Positions 1 to 6,099 of a DNA stretch of 7,447 nt are shown piece by piece. The stretch's first letter is position 1; every line of letters starts with the position of its first letter. A program made the position numbers and the translations under genes. This stretch comes from an uncultured Oligoflexia bacterium (GTDB lineage: Bacteria; Bdellovibrionota; Bacteriovoracia; Bacteriovoracales; Bacteriovoracaceae), in contig CATLVA010000064.1 in assembly GCA_950060715.1 (NCBI GenBank), positions 1 to 7,447 on the forward strand, in the 5' to 3' direction. Under the pieces are notes generated by a model. That model had not been told where the DNA came from. It did not search any database and saw nothing but the letters and a program-made list of their open reading frames with translations.

Positions 1-682
1 CGAAGTTACCACTTTCAAAGCGTACTCTAATGTCTAGGTTTTCGATTGCCTTCTGAGAGCAAATATTGAGGACCTGCTCGCGAAAGCAGTTTCCTTTGTT
101 GAGGAGCCAGATTTCATTTAAATCAAGCTCATCTTGGGTAACTTCTTTTTTCTTTGCTAAAGAATTTTTAGGATTAACAAAAAGATAAAATGGTTCATAG
201 TAAAGTGGACGCTCTTCAATGGTCGCCTCTGAAAGTGGAGTCACTAACAACGCTGCATCGATAATATCTTTTTTCAGCATTACAATAATGTCTTCTGTTT
301 TCGCTTCAGTAATCTGCAGGTTAACTTTTGGATAGGCCTTCACAAAATTTTGAACAAACATGGGAAGGATGAACGGTGAAAGAGTCGGAATGACTGCAAG
401 TTTAAATTCACCGCTAAGTTCGTTACTTCTTTCAGCAAGAAGTGAATAAAGTCGCTTTTGCTCCTTGATAATCCTTTCTGCTTGATTAATGACCACTAAA
501 CCATCCTCTGTCGTCGCAATCGGAGTTTTTGAGCGGTCGAATATTGTCACTTGTAGTTCGTCTTCGAGCTTCTGGATCTGCATACTAAGTGTTGGCTGAG
601 TCACAAAACAGGACTCAGCAGCTTTGCCGAAGTGGCGATATTCGTGAACGGCTAAAATATATTCCAATTGAGTTAGTGTCAT
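1..682 (-). CDS. oxyR: OxyR-type LysR-family peroxide-sensing regulator, C-terminus cut off by window edge
   Basis: The visible 227 residues start MTLTQLEYILAVHEYRHFGK. An N-terminal LysR winged helix-turn-helix spans about residues 3-62 (helix-turn-helix near 18-37, with TQPTLSMQIQKLE). The linker helix follows at about 63-90, then the LysR substrate-binding domain. The decisive feature is C-F-R-E-Q-V-L-N-I-C with cysteines at 199 and 208, the same spacing and numbering as the redox pair of E. coli OxyR. Arg201 is also kept, while E. coli His198 is Asn here. Known family role: peroxide forms the 199-208 disulfide and the protein then activates antioxidant genes such as katG and ahpC. None of those genes lies in this window. 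The start at 682 is preferred because the next upstream in-frame ATG (690) is blocked by a stop after three codons. No Shine-Dalgarno precedes it. It is divergent from the DMT transporter. About the last quarter of the protein is missing. Confidence 0.92.
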   Translation of the reverse strand, partial: MTLTQLEYILAVHEYRHFGKAAESCFVTQPTLSMQIQKLEDELQVTIFDRSKTPIATTEDGLVVINQAERIIKEQKRLYSLLAERSNELSGEFKLAVIPTLSPFILPMFVQNFVKAYPKVNLQITEAKTEDIIVMLKKDIIDAALLVTPLSEATIEERPLYYEPFYLFVNPKNSLAKKKEVTQDELDLNEIWLLNKGNCFREQVLNICSQKAIENLDIRVRFESGNF

Positions 683-688
683 ATTTTC

Positions 689-717
689 ATATTAGTGCAT
701 AAAGGAGATTCAGTCTA
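689..717 (-). promoter_or_regulatory. candidate oxyR promoter, possibly leaderless
   Basis: On the minus strand a -35-like TAGACT (712-717, 4 of 6 to consensus) is separated by 17 bases from a -10-like TAATAT (689-694, 4 of 6, with the important first, second and last bases kept). The ATG of oxyR begins 6 bases after the -10, which is where transcription would start, so the mRNA may have no leader. No Shine-Dalgarno is seen. The region is short and AT-rich, so chance matches are possible. Confidence 0.4.
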
Positions 718-729
718 AATTTAATATGT

Positions 730-735
730 TAAACT
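730..735 (+). promoter_or_regulatory. candidate -10 element of the DMT transporter gene
   Basis: TAAACT (4 of 6 to the -10 consensus, with first, second and last bases kept) lies exactly 6 bases before the ATG at 742. No good -35 is visible at the expected distance, which would fit an activator-dependent promoter. It overlaps the right arm of a short dyad, TTTAA-TATG-TTAAA (720-733), a possible operator for the divergent LysR regulator. GAGAGG (736-741) directly abuts the ATG and is too close to act as a normal Shine-Dalgarno. Confidence 0.3.
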
Positions 736-741
736 GAGAGG

Positions 742-1617
742 ATGGAATCATATTTATATGCTCTTGGTGCAAACCTATCATTTGCCCTCGGGTCGATATT
801 TTTTACGCACTACGCCCGACGCTTTTCTTCAATTTGGATGAATACTTATAAGGCTTCTGTGGCGGCTGTACTCTTTCTATTGACGGTTTTAATCAGCACT
901 GGGTTTCATCCGATTACTGGCGTGAATTTTGGTATTTTTTTTGTTTCTGGATTTATCGCGCTTGGGCTGGGCGATATTTTTCTTATCAATGCCTTCTCTA
1001 TGATTGGACCTGGAAGGTCTATGGTCCTTTTCGGTTTTCACCCGATGATAGTTGGAATTCTTTCCTACTTTATTTTAGGTCAGGAAGTGAATCCTAAAAA
1101 ACTCATTGGAATAATCTTTTTCATCGGATGTTTGATGACTTTTTCATTTGAGTCATTTCGAAAGAATAAGTCTTGGGGGGTCGCAGGCCTTATGATGGCC
1201 ATTTTAGGGGTAACCCTAGATGGGCTAGGTGTCATCATAACTCGTTATGCTTTTGATATGAATACTAACTTAACCGCAGTTGAAGGGAATTTTTATCGCT
1301 GCTTGGGAGCGATCTGCTGTTATATAATTCTTAATCGCTTTTTCCCTATGCGCTTTTTTGGTAACTTCAAAGAAATGCTGCCAAAATCGAAATTGCTGGT
1401 AACTGTTGGCGCAGTTTTTGGTACTTATTTATCACTTGCTCTATATTTACAGGCGGTAAAAACAGCTAATTTGGCGATCATCTCGTCTATTTCCATCACA
1501 AGTGTACTCTTCTCTTCTGTATTTGAATCACTCTGGACTAAGCAGTGGCCTAGTAAGTACTTATATTTAGGTCTAGGATTTTTCGCTGTAGGTATCTGGT
1601 TTGTAATGTTTGCTTAG
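742..1617 (+). CDS. DMT-superfamily (EamA-type) inner-membrane transporter
   Basis: The 291-residue protein is very hydrophobic, with about ten predicted membrane helices (roughly 3-23, 33-52, 64-84, 92-112, 119-137, 145-166, 181-198, 217-236, 243-262, 272-290). It divides into two EamA repeats (about 3-137 and 147-290). Each ends with a typical pattern: LGQEVNPKKLIGI at 112-124 in the first, and a Glu after the ninth helix plus the glycine-rich tenth helix (LGLGFFAVGIWF) in the second. Length and layout are normal for the 10-helix drug/metabolite exporters. Substrate cannot be told from sequence; family members move amino acids, nucleosides or drugs. An in-frame TAA at 730 and the absence of other starts fix the start at 742. 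It is divergent from oxyR with 59 bases between, so oxyR control is possible but not shown. No clear terminator follows it. Confidence 0.88.
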   Translation: MESYLYALGANLSFALGSIFFTHYARRFSSIWMNTYKASVAAVLFLLTVLISTGFHPITGVNFGIFFVSGFIALGLGDIFLINAFSMIGPGRSMVLFGFHPMIVGILSYFILGQEVNPKKLIGIIFFIGCLMTFSFESFRKNKSWGVAGLMMAILGVTLDGLGVIITRYAFDMNTNLTAVEGNFYRCLGAICCYIILNRFFPMRFFGNFKEMLPKSKLLVTVGAVFGTYLSLALYLQAVKTANLAIISSISITSVLFSSVFESLWTKQWPSKYLYLGLGFFAVGIWFVMFA

Positions 1618-1673
1618 TATGCACATTGTAATTTTCGTTTTATGTCTTTCATCCTAAGTACTTAAATGTACAC

Positions 1674-1680
1674 AAAGGAG
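1674..1680 (+). promoter_or_regulatory. Shine-Dalgarno of the lipoprotein gene
   Basis: AAAGGAG lies 7 bases before the ATG at 1688. This is a strong and well-spaced site that fixes the start, and it contrasts with the regulator genes in this window that lack one. The preceding 56 bases contain a perfect palindrome TAAGTACTTA (1655-1664) but no convincing promoter pair. Confidence 0.85.
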
Positions 1681-1687
1681 AATATTT

Positions 1688-2197
1688 ATGAAGAGTTTTA
1701 GCAAAATTACTGCCTTATTATTTGTTTTAGTTTCATGTGATAATTCACTTTTAGAAAAGAATATTTGTAGCTCTGGCACAGTTGATGTGGGGATTGAAGG
1801 GATTTACTCCATGAACCTGATGGGAAAAGACTCAAAGGTTGAAATTAAGTCTATCGGAACAGGTGAGTACCAAATTTCCATGGATGATGAGTTAGAAGAG
1901 GATCAATCAATCGTCACTTGTGTGATTGATGGAAAAATATATGCAGGCACAAATGGGGCTCAAGAGAGTCATTCAGAGGTAATGAAATTTGTACCAACAA
2001 CAACAGGTTATGTTCTTTCTAGTGTCATTTTTGATCATAACCACCTAAGTGCTATTGGAGTGCCATTTAAAATAACAACAAATGATTTTGGATCAACACT
2101 CACAACAGTAGAAAACACCTCTGTCGATTCTGCTTACCTATTGCAAGCAGAATCTGTTCAGGGCGATCCAATATCTTTTAATCTTATAAAGCAATAA
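1688..2197 (+). CDS. small putative lipoprotein of unknown function
   Basis: The 169-residue protein has a lipoprotein signal peptide: Lys2 and Lys6, a hydrophobic stretch at 7-15, and the lipobox L-V-S-C with the lipidated cysteine at 17. Asp follows at +2; in E. coli this favours retention at the inner membrane, but the rule may not hold in this host. The mature part (about 153 residues) is acidic and rich in alternating hydrophobic residues, Gly and Thr, which suggests a beta-rich fold. Two further cysteines (27 and 78) could form a disulfide. I do not recognise a family. The gene follows the DMT gene on the same strand after 70 bases with its own Shine-Dalgarno, so co-transcription is possible but not evident. 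Its stop lies 2 bases from the stop of the convergent REC-kinase gene. A perfect 10-bp inverted repeat lies in its last codons. Confidence 0.8.
   Translation: MKSFSKITALLFVLVSCDNSLLEKNICSSGTVDVGIEGIYSMNLMGKDSKVEIKSIGTGEYQISMDDELEEDQSIVTCVIDGKIYAGTNGAQESHSEVMKFVPTTTGYVLSSVIFDHNHLSAIGVPFKITTNDFGSTLTTVENTSVDSAYLLQAESVQGDPISFNLIKQ
2126..2154. repeat. perfect 10-bp inverted repeat in the 3' end of the lipoprotein gene
   Basis: GATTCTGCTT (2126-2135) and AAGCAGAATC (2145-2154) are exact reverse complements with a 9-base loop. The hairpin lies 46-74 bases past the stop of the minus-strand operon, so it could sit in that operon's 3' untranslated end and limit read-through or protect the message. No T-tract follows it on either strand, so it is not a classic intrinsic terminator. 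Confidence 0.5.
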
Positions 2198-2199
2198 GT

Positions 2200-3348
2200 T
2201 TAGCCAACACTAGATAGTAGCGAGATCGAATTTTTTTGATCTTGCTCTTCTTTTTCAAAAATTAAACTTATTGTCGTTCCTTTTTTAAGCTCACTTTTTG
2301 TCTCGAATTCGAAATTGTGAGCTTTTGCAATTTGATCGACGATACTAAGTCCTAAACCTAATCCACTTGCGACATTTTTCATTTTTTCATTGGAAATACC
2401 ACAACCAGAGTCCACAACTGAAAGAGTTATTTTTTCATCGCTTTCAATCAAGGAGATTTTAATGAAACCGCTTTCCGTGAACTTGAGGGAGTTCGAGATG
2501 AGGTTGTTTAAACATTGCGCGATTCTTAGTTGATCTAGGGGCATAAGAATATTCGGCTCCAGGGTATCAATTTCAAGTTGAAAGTCGAGGCTCGATTTTT
2601 CAGTGAACAGCGGTTTGAAACACTCATACTGCTCTTTAACAAAGGAGACAATATTTGTTTTAACTGGAGAGACGTTAACTCCTCGTTCTTTAAATTCCAA
2701 CGTCAGAAGAAGTTCTTCCACTAGGGTTCTCATCATCTTAGCTGAATACCCCATGTGATAGATAAATTGAAAAGCTTCTGAGCTAGGAGGAACAACTTCT
2801 TCCAAAAGCTGCTGAAAACCAATAATCGAACTTAGTGGTGTTTTAAGCTCATGCGATACGTTGGAGATAAAATCATCTTTTATCCTCTCCATGTCGTATT
2901 TGATACAGAGGTTATGAGCAAACTGAGAGATTTCTTGGGAATCAAACGGTTTCTTCAAGTACAGAAGTTTATCAGGGGTACCAATCTGTTGAACAATATC
3001 ATTCAGACTGATATCAGAGAAGGCAGTAACAATTACAATTTCAACTCTGTCATCCAGTTCTCTGATTCGTTTTGCCGTTTCGACACCATTAATACCTGGA
3101 GGCATTCGCATGTCAATAAAAGCAACCTTGATAGGATTGTCTGAGTTCAGCTTTTCCTCAAGAAGTTCAAGCCCTTCCTCTCCTTGAAGAGCTGTGAACA
3201 CATTGTACGAATCTGTTGCTGGGGATGGGTCTATATTTAAATCATCTTCAAAAAAGGAGTTAATGTTTTTCTCTTCTTTTTTAGACATGATCGTTTTATA
3301 ACTTTCAAGAATGTCTTGTTCGTCATCGATAAAAAGAATATTATTCAT
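2200..3348 (-). CDS. hybrid signalling protein: receiver domain followed by histidine kinase
   Basis: The 382-residue cytosolic protein begins with a receiver domain (about 1-145): acidic pair Asp8/Asp9, phosphoacceptor Asp79 in FIDMRMPPGINGVE, Thr108 and Lys133 before Pro134. An acidic loop at about 27-47 lengthens the domain. From memory, this loop and the DMRMPPG motif are typical of a receiver subfamily found in hybrid kinases. HisKA follows directly (about 156-222, phosphorylated His166 in SNVSHELKTPL). HATPase follows: N-box Asn286, G1 DSGCGI at 313-318, G2 GLGLGLSIV at 329-337. There is no membrane or sensor domain, so its input is probably phosphorylation of Asp79. An ATG at 3408 would extend it by 20 residues, but GAGGAGGAG 6 bases before 3348 supports the shorter start. 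It is the last gene of the FIST operon and overlaps the upstream kinase by 8 bases. Confidence 0.93.
   Translation of the reverse strand: MNNILFIDDEQDILESYKTIMSKKEEKNINSFFEDDLNIDPSPATDSYNVFTALQGEEGLELLEEKLNSDNPIKVAFIDMRMPPGINGVETAKRIRELDDRVEIVIVTAFSDISLNDIVQQIGTPDKLLYLKKPFDSQEISQFAHNLCIKYDMERIKDDFISNVSHELKTPLSSIIGFQQLLEEVVPPSSEAFQFIYHMGYSAKMMRTLVEELLLTLEFKERGVNVSPVKTNIVSFVKEQYECFKPLFTEKSSLDFQLEIDTLEPNILMPLDQLRIAQCLNNLISNSLKFTESGFIKISLIESDEKITLSVVDSGCGISNEKMKNVASGLGLGLSIVDQIAKAHNFEFETKSELKKGTTISLIFEKEEQDQKNSISLLSSVG
2219..2256 (+). terminator. possible terminator of the lipoprotein transcript, inside the convergent gene
   Basis: AGCGAGATC (2219-2227) can pair with GATCTTGCT (2238-2246): nine pairs in the plus-strand RNA including one G-U, around a 10-base T-rich loop. 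A pyrimidine run with five Ts (2247-2256) follows. It lies 22 bases after the lipoprotein stop and within the last codons of the minus-strand REC-kinase gene. The stem is only moderately GC-rich and the T-tract is interrupted. Confidence 0.4.
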
Positions 3349-4771
3349 TGTTTGCTCCTCCTCTAAAGAGAGTAATTTGTAGTGAAGCTCCAGTTCCTGG
3401 TCCTTCACTTTCTAGTTTTATATCTCCGTTATTAGCGCGTATGAAATTTCCACAACTATGTAATCCAAATCCCGAACCTTTCTCTTTTGTGGTGTAACCA
3501 TATTTAAAAACTTCCTCAGCAAGTTGAGGTTCGAGTCCAATCCCATTGTCTTTAACTTCAAGGTGTACGGCTTCTCGATCTTCGTGGCAGGTGATTTTGA
3601 TATAGGGTGCATAGCTTCTATCAGAAAGCTTTCTTTCTTGGATGGAGTCAACTGCATTGGAGACCAGATTTAAGAAAGTGTGATAGGCACTATTTCGTTC
3701 AATATAAATCTCAACCATCGGATCGATATCCATTTCAACTGAAATATCCAGTTTACTGATAATGTCTGTAAAAGTGTGAATAACTTCATTAAATAAATCG
3801 ATGACTTTGATCTCCGCTTTGACCGTATTTTTGAGGTTTGCGAATTTTTGTTGAGCGGAAATAGTATCTGCGATTTTATTAACAATATCAGTTGTAATCT
3901 TTTGGTGTTTGTCTAATTTTCCTGAAAACTCATTCAACTTACCAATAAGAATTTGAATCGCCTGGTTTTTTTTCTCGTCAGGAAGTGAATCCATTTTGCT
4001 AGAAAAATTCTGGCAAAAAGAAATACATTCCTCAAGCGATTGATCTTTAGAGATTAAGTCATTTCTTGCTTTTAGAGGAGTAACCAAGTTTCCAATATTG
4101 TGTAGAACACTAATAGCATGTTCTGCAAATCCTTCTTTGTAGGCAGTAGTTACTAAGGTGTTTTGTAAATTTTTTAGCACTTGTTCTGTGTGCTTTCTTA
4201 ACTCAATTTCCTCTAGTAGCCTTGTCTGGTTTTCTAAGTTGATAATGGCCTGTCTTGCAACTGGGGTGAGGGAATTGGCGATTCTCTGATGACTTTTAGA
4301 AAAGAAACCAATCTCGTGATGGGTACAAACGAGAATGGCCCTGAGGCTATTACCAACCAAAGGTATGTGGAGGGCGGAGCGTATTGATTCGAGTTCTTCA
4401 TTCAAGACATCTTTCCATTCAGTTATCTCTCTAACATCGTGAGAGATCAGCGGATGTTTCTCAAGAACTCTTTCAAAATTATCTGAAAGCTTGAAGACTA
4501 GATTTTTAAATTTTTCGTCAGTGCTAACGGTAGTATGAAATGTGTCTGAACCGGGTTGGTTCATCAGGATAAAGGACTCTGTGCATTCTAACTCATCATT
4601 TAAAACATGAATTAAGTTTTGAATAACTTCGTTAAAGTCCATGGAACTGTTAAGTACTTTCGAAGCTACGAATAAGGTATGACACTCTCTTTTTAAGACT
4701 TCTTCTTTTTTCTGCATCCTATGCAAATCGAAAAGAATATCTTGAACGTCATTTTGTTTTAATGCAGTCAT
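3341..4771 (-). CDS. cytosolic GAF-like histidine kinase with an atypical LHNIGN H-box
   Basis: The 476-residue protein has an N-terminal region (about 28-180) that looks like a GAF domain in length and pattern: a helix start ASKVLNSSMDFNEVI and a core SALHIPLVGNSLRAILVC. A likely coiled coil at about 180-210 leads to the kinase. The phosphoacceptor is probably His224 in AEHAISVLHNIGNLVTPL. This resembles a known variant H-box written roughly GMAEVATGVLHNVGN, not the usual SHELRTPL. A long dimerisation helix region reaches to about 315. The ATPase part has N-box Asn372 (LNLVSNAVDSI), G1 DNGIGL at 408-413, a YGYTTKEKGSGFGLHS motif at 424-439 with the G2 glycines, and a final GTGASLQITL. No membrane segment is seen. 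It starts 2 bases after the FIST stop with AAAAGGA at 4779-4785, and its last codons hold the Shine-Dalgarno of the next kinase. It is probably the partner that reads the FIST protein. Confidence 0.92.
   Translation of the reverse strand: MTALKQNDVQDILFDLHRMQKKEEVLKRECHTLFVASKVLNSSMDFNEVIQNLIHVLNDELECTESFILMNQPGSDTFHTTVSTDEKFKNLVFKLSDNFERVLEKHPLISHDVREITEWKDVLNEELESIRSALHIPLVGNSLRAILVCTHHEIGFFSKSHQRIANSLTPVARQAIINLENQTRLLEEIELRKHTEQVLKNLQNTLVTTAYKEGFAEHAISVLHNIGNLVTPLKARNDLISKDQSLEECISFCQNFSSKMDSLPDEKKNQAIQILIGKLNEFSGKLDKHQKITTDIVNKIADTISAQQKFANLKNTVKAEIKVIDLFNEVIHTFTDIISKLDISVEMDIDPMVEIYIERNSAYHTFLNLVSNAVDSIQERKLSDRSYAPYIKITCHEDREAVHLEVKDNGIGLEPQLAEEVFKYGYTTKEKGSGFGLHSCGNFIRANNGDIKLESEGPGTGASLQITLFRGGANNE
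3355..3363 (-). promoter_or_regulatory. Shine-Dalgarno that decides the REC-kinase start
   Basis: GAGGAGGAG lies 6 bases before the ATG at 3346-3348, inside the last codons of the upstream kinase (which encode its Gly-Gly-Ala ending). The ATG and the upstream stop share ATGAATAA, an 8-base overlap typical of translational coupling. No comparable site precedes the alternative ATG at 3408. Confidence 0.85.
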
Positions 4772-4773
4772 AA

Positions 4774-5964
4774 TTATATCCTTTTATTTGAAAATAGAAC
4801 TACCGAGAACATCAAGTTTCCATGGGCATTTTCACCTTCGACTAGTTGACCTTGTTCTCCGAAAGTGAATCCGGCTAACAGAGGAATATGAGATGGAAGG
4901 TATTGGGAAATTTCAGCAAATGCCTCATCCATTCTAAAATCTAGTGTTAGCATGCAGCCAGCGCAAAAAGTCATTAAACAACCAGTTATCTCATTTGGCT
5001 CAAGCCCTGAGACTTTCATGGCTGAATTAATCGCTTTGCCAGAGCGCTTAATTAATTCTTCTACATCACCCTCCATCAAAACAACCTCTTCACCTTCTTT
5101 TATATCTGTGAAAAAGGTAATTCTGTTGGTTTCATCTACACTTTCAGGATGGGATAATTTGTAATAAGGAATTTCCGCAATTTCACCAGCTTTTCTTCCA
5201 AGTGGAAAAAGCCCTGATTCGGATAAGATAGTATTATAGGCACCAAGAAAATCTGCAAAACGGTTACCCGTCCATTCATTGTAAACTAGAGCGGCAGGTC
5301 TGTTATCAATTTCATAAACAGTTCTACCTTCGCTTTTTGTGATCACTCCTTTGTAGGGGGAGGGATTGTAGCCACAGTGAAAACTTGCAGAGATGACATT
5401 TTCACTGAAAAAAGATGTCACCGCCAAACCTTCATTCGAATGGGCTTTATTAGTAACTTGGAACCACTTACCGTTGATTTCGTTGTCACCACTACTTCCA
5501 CCAACTACTGGGACGTTACTTCCAACTGCGCTTGTAATACCTTCAAGGATTTTTTCTTCAGCGCCTGGACTACCTGTGATCCAAATTGCAGATGGAGTTT
5601 CTCCAGCTCGATCGATACATTTAATAGAGTTCTTAACAACCTCTTTGGCAATATTTCTTATGCCTTTTTCTTTTTGTGCAATTGAAGTTCCAAACGAAGC
5701 TTCTTTACCTTCAAAAAACATAAGAGATATAACATCGCCTTTTTTCACGCCCTCTTGAGTCATTGTTCCAAGACAAGATGAGCTAATATGAAAACTTGCG
5801 TTGGGGAGAATTTCTTTCAAGCAAATTTGAATTTCTTTTGGATCATGACTGATAGAAGAAAAACCAATGACGTGACTGATAGACGGAAGAGTACATTTTT
5901 CAACACATTCCTTAATGGCATCCATTGTGTTGAGCTTCAATGAAGTGAAACACTGTGTTTGCAT
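4774..5964 (-). CDS. FIST-domain sensory protein (FIST_N plus FIST_C), cysteine-rich
   Basis: The 396-residue soluble protein matches the FIST family along its full length. The N-terminal FIST part (about 20-215) contains the pattern TGSPGAEEKILEGI (130-143) then VPVVGGSSGDNE (151-162). The junction GVITKSEGRTVYEIDNRPA (206-224) and the C-terminal FIST_C part (about 225-392) follow, ending with the LLAGFTFGEQGQL motif (362-374). Known role: FIST domains are cytosolic ligand-binding sensory modules, and some (NosP) bind haem and sense nitric oxide. Ten cysteines are present (5, 20, 24, 48, 64, 116, 197, 329, 334, 337). The C334-A-G-C337 motif stands where I recall C-A-G-R being common. There is no fused output domain, so it probably acts on the kinase encoded 2 bases downstream. 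The first ATG in frame is at 5994, but AAAAGGAGG 5 bases before 5964 marks the likelier start. Confidence 0.92.
   Translation of the reverse strand: MQTQCFTSLKLNTMDAIKECVEKCTLPSISHVIGFSSISHDPKEIQICLKEILPNASFHISSSCLGTMTQEGVKKGDVISLMFFEGKEASFGTSIAQKEKGIRNIAKEVVKNSIKCIDRAGETPSAIWITGSPGAEEKILEGITSAVGSNVPVVGGSSGDNEINGKWFQVTNKAHSNEGLAVTSFFSENVISASFHCGYNPSPYKGVITKSEGRTVYEIDNRPAALVYNEWTGNRFADFLGAYNTILSESGLFPLGRKAGEIAEIPYYKLSHPESVDETNRITFFTDIKEGEEVVLMEGDVEELIKRSGKAINSAMKVSGLEPNEITGCLMTFCAGCMLTLDFRMDEAFAEISQYLPSHIPLLAGFTFGEQGQLVEGENAHGNLMFSVVLFSNKRI
4779..4785 (-). promoter_or_regulatory. Shine-Dalgarno of the GAF-like kinase gene
   Basis: AAAAGGA lies 7 bases before the ATG at 4769-4771 and is made of the last sense codons of the FIST gene (Lys-Arg-Ile-stop). 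Translation of the kinase is therefore likely to be linked to that of FIST. Confidence 0.75.
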
Positions 5965-5969
5965 ACCAG

Positions 5970-5978
5970 CCTCCTTTT
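5970..5978 (-). promoter_or_regulatory. Shine-Dalgarno that decides the FIST start
   Basis: AAAAGGAGG lies 5 bases before the ATG at 5962-5964. It is the strongest such site in the window and falls inside the 10-codon extension that would start at 5994. The longer start is therefore unlikely. Confidence 0.85.
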
Positions 5979-6007
5979 GTCTGATTTTAATCATTCGGAA
6001 TGGGAAA

Positions 6008-6036
6008 ATTATGAGGGAAGAGTGAAGATTTCTTAA
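6008..6036 (-). promoter_or_regulatory. candidate sigma-70-type promoter of the FIST-kinase operon
   Basis: On the minus strand, TTAAGA (6031-6036, 4 of 6) is separated by 17 bases from CATAAT (6008-6013, 5 of 6). Transcription would begin near 6001, giving a leader of about 37 bases that includes the strong Shine-Dalgarno. It lies within the 135-base region shared with the divergent response regulator, which may bind here, but no direct repeat typical of OmpR/PhoB sites was obvious to me. Confidence 0.5.
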
Positions 6037-6087
6037 ATATTAACTTAACCAGTGGAAATCTTATTATGTGATTTCAATTTTGTGGTT

Positions 6088-6093
6088 TATACT
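6088..6093 (+). promoter_or_regulatory. candidate -10 element of the OmpR-type regulator gene
   Basis: TATACT (5 of 6 to consensus) lies exactly 6 bases before the ATG at 6100, so transcription would begin at or next to the start codon. No convincing -35 is seen about 17 bases upstream. No Shine-Dalgarno precedes the ATG, which fits a leaderless message. Confidence 0.42.
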
Positions 6094-6099
6094 AAGTTC

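Noticed and set aside
726..737. Three-codon reading frame ATG-TTA-AAC-TGA downstream of AAAGGAG (701-707)
   Set aside because: The purine run is 18 bases from the ATG, too far for normal initiation, so a regulatory minicistron is not supported.
2851..3144. Plus-strand open frame of 97 codons within the REC-kinase gene
   Set aside because: It is fully antisense to the receiver and HisKA coding region, whose motifs are intact; no Shine-Dalgarno and no family resemblance.
3349..3408. Twenty-residue N-terminal extension of the REC-kinase
   Set aside because: It is the upstream kinase's 3' end read in another frame; the strong Shine-Dalgarno at 3355-3363 and the start of the receiver fold support 3348.
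3781..4640. Repeated FNEVI motif and similar DNA (ATAACTTC-TTAA) twice in the GAF-like kinase gene
   Set aside because: The two copies are short, lie in unrelated domains and are best explained by chance in helical segments.
5377..5758. Two overlapping plus-strand open frames opposite the FIST gene
   Set aside because: They are shadows of the conserved FIST coding region and have unconvincing, low-complexity translations.
6052..6099. GTG-initiated extension of the OmpR-type regulator
   Set aside because: Sixteen residues outside the receiver fold, no Shine-Dalgarno before the GTG, and overlap with a good -10 element.
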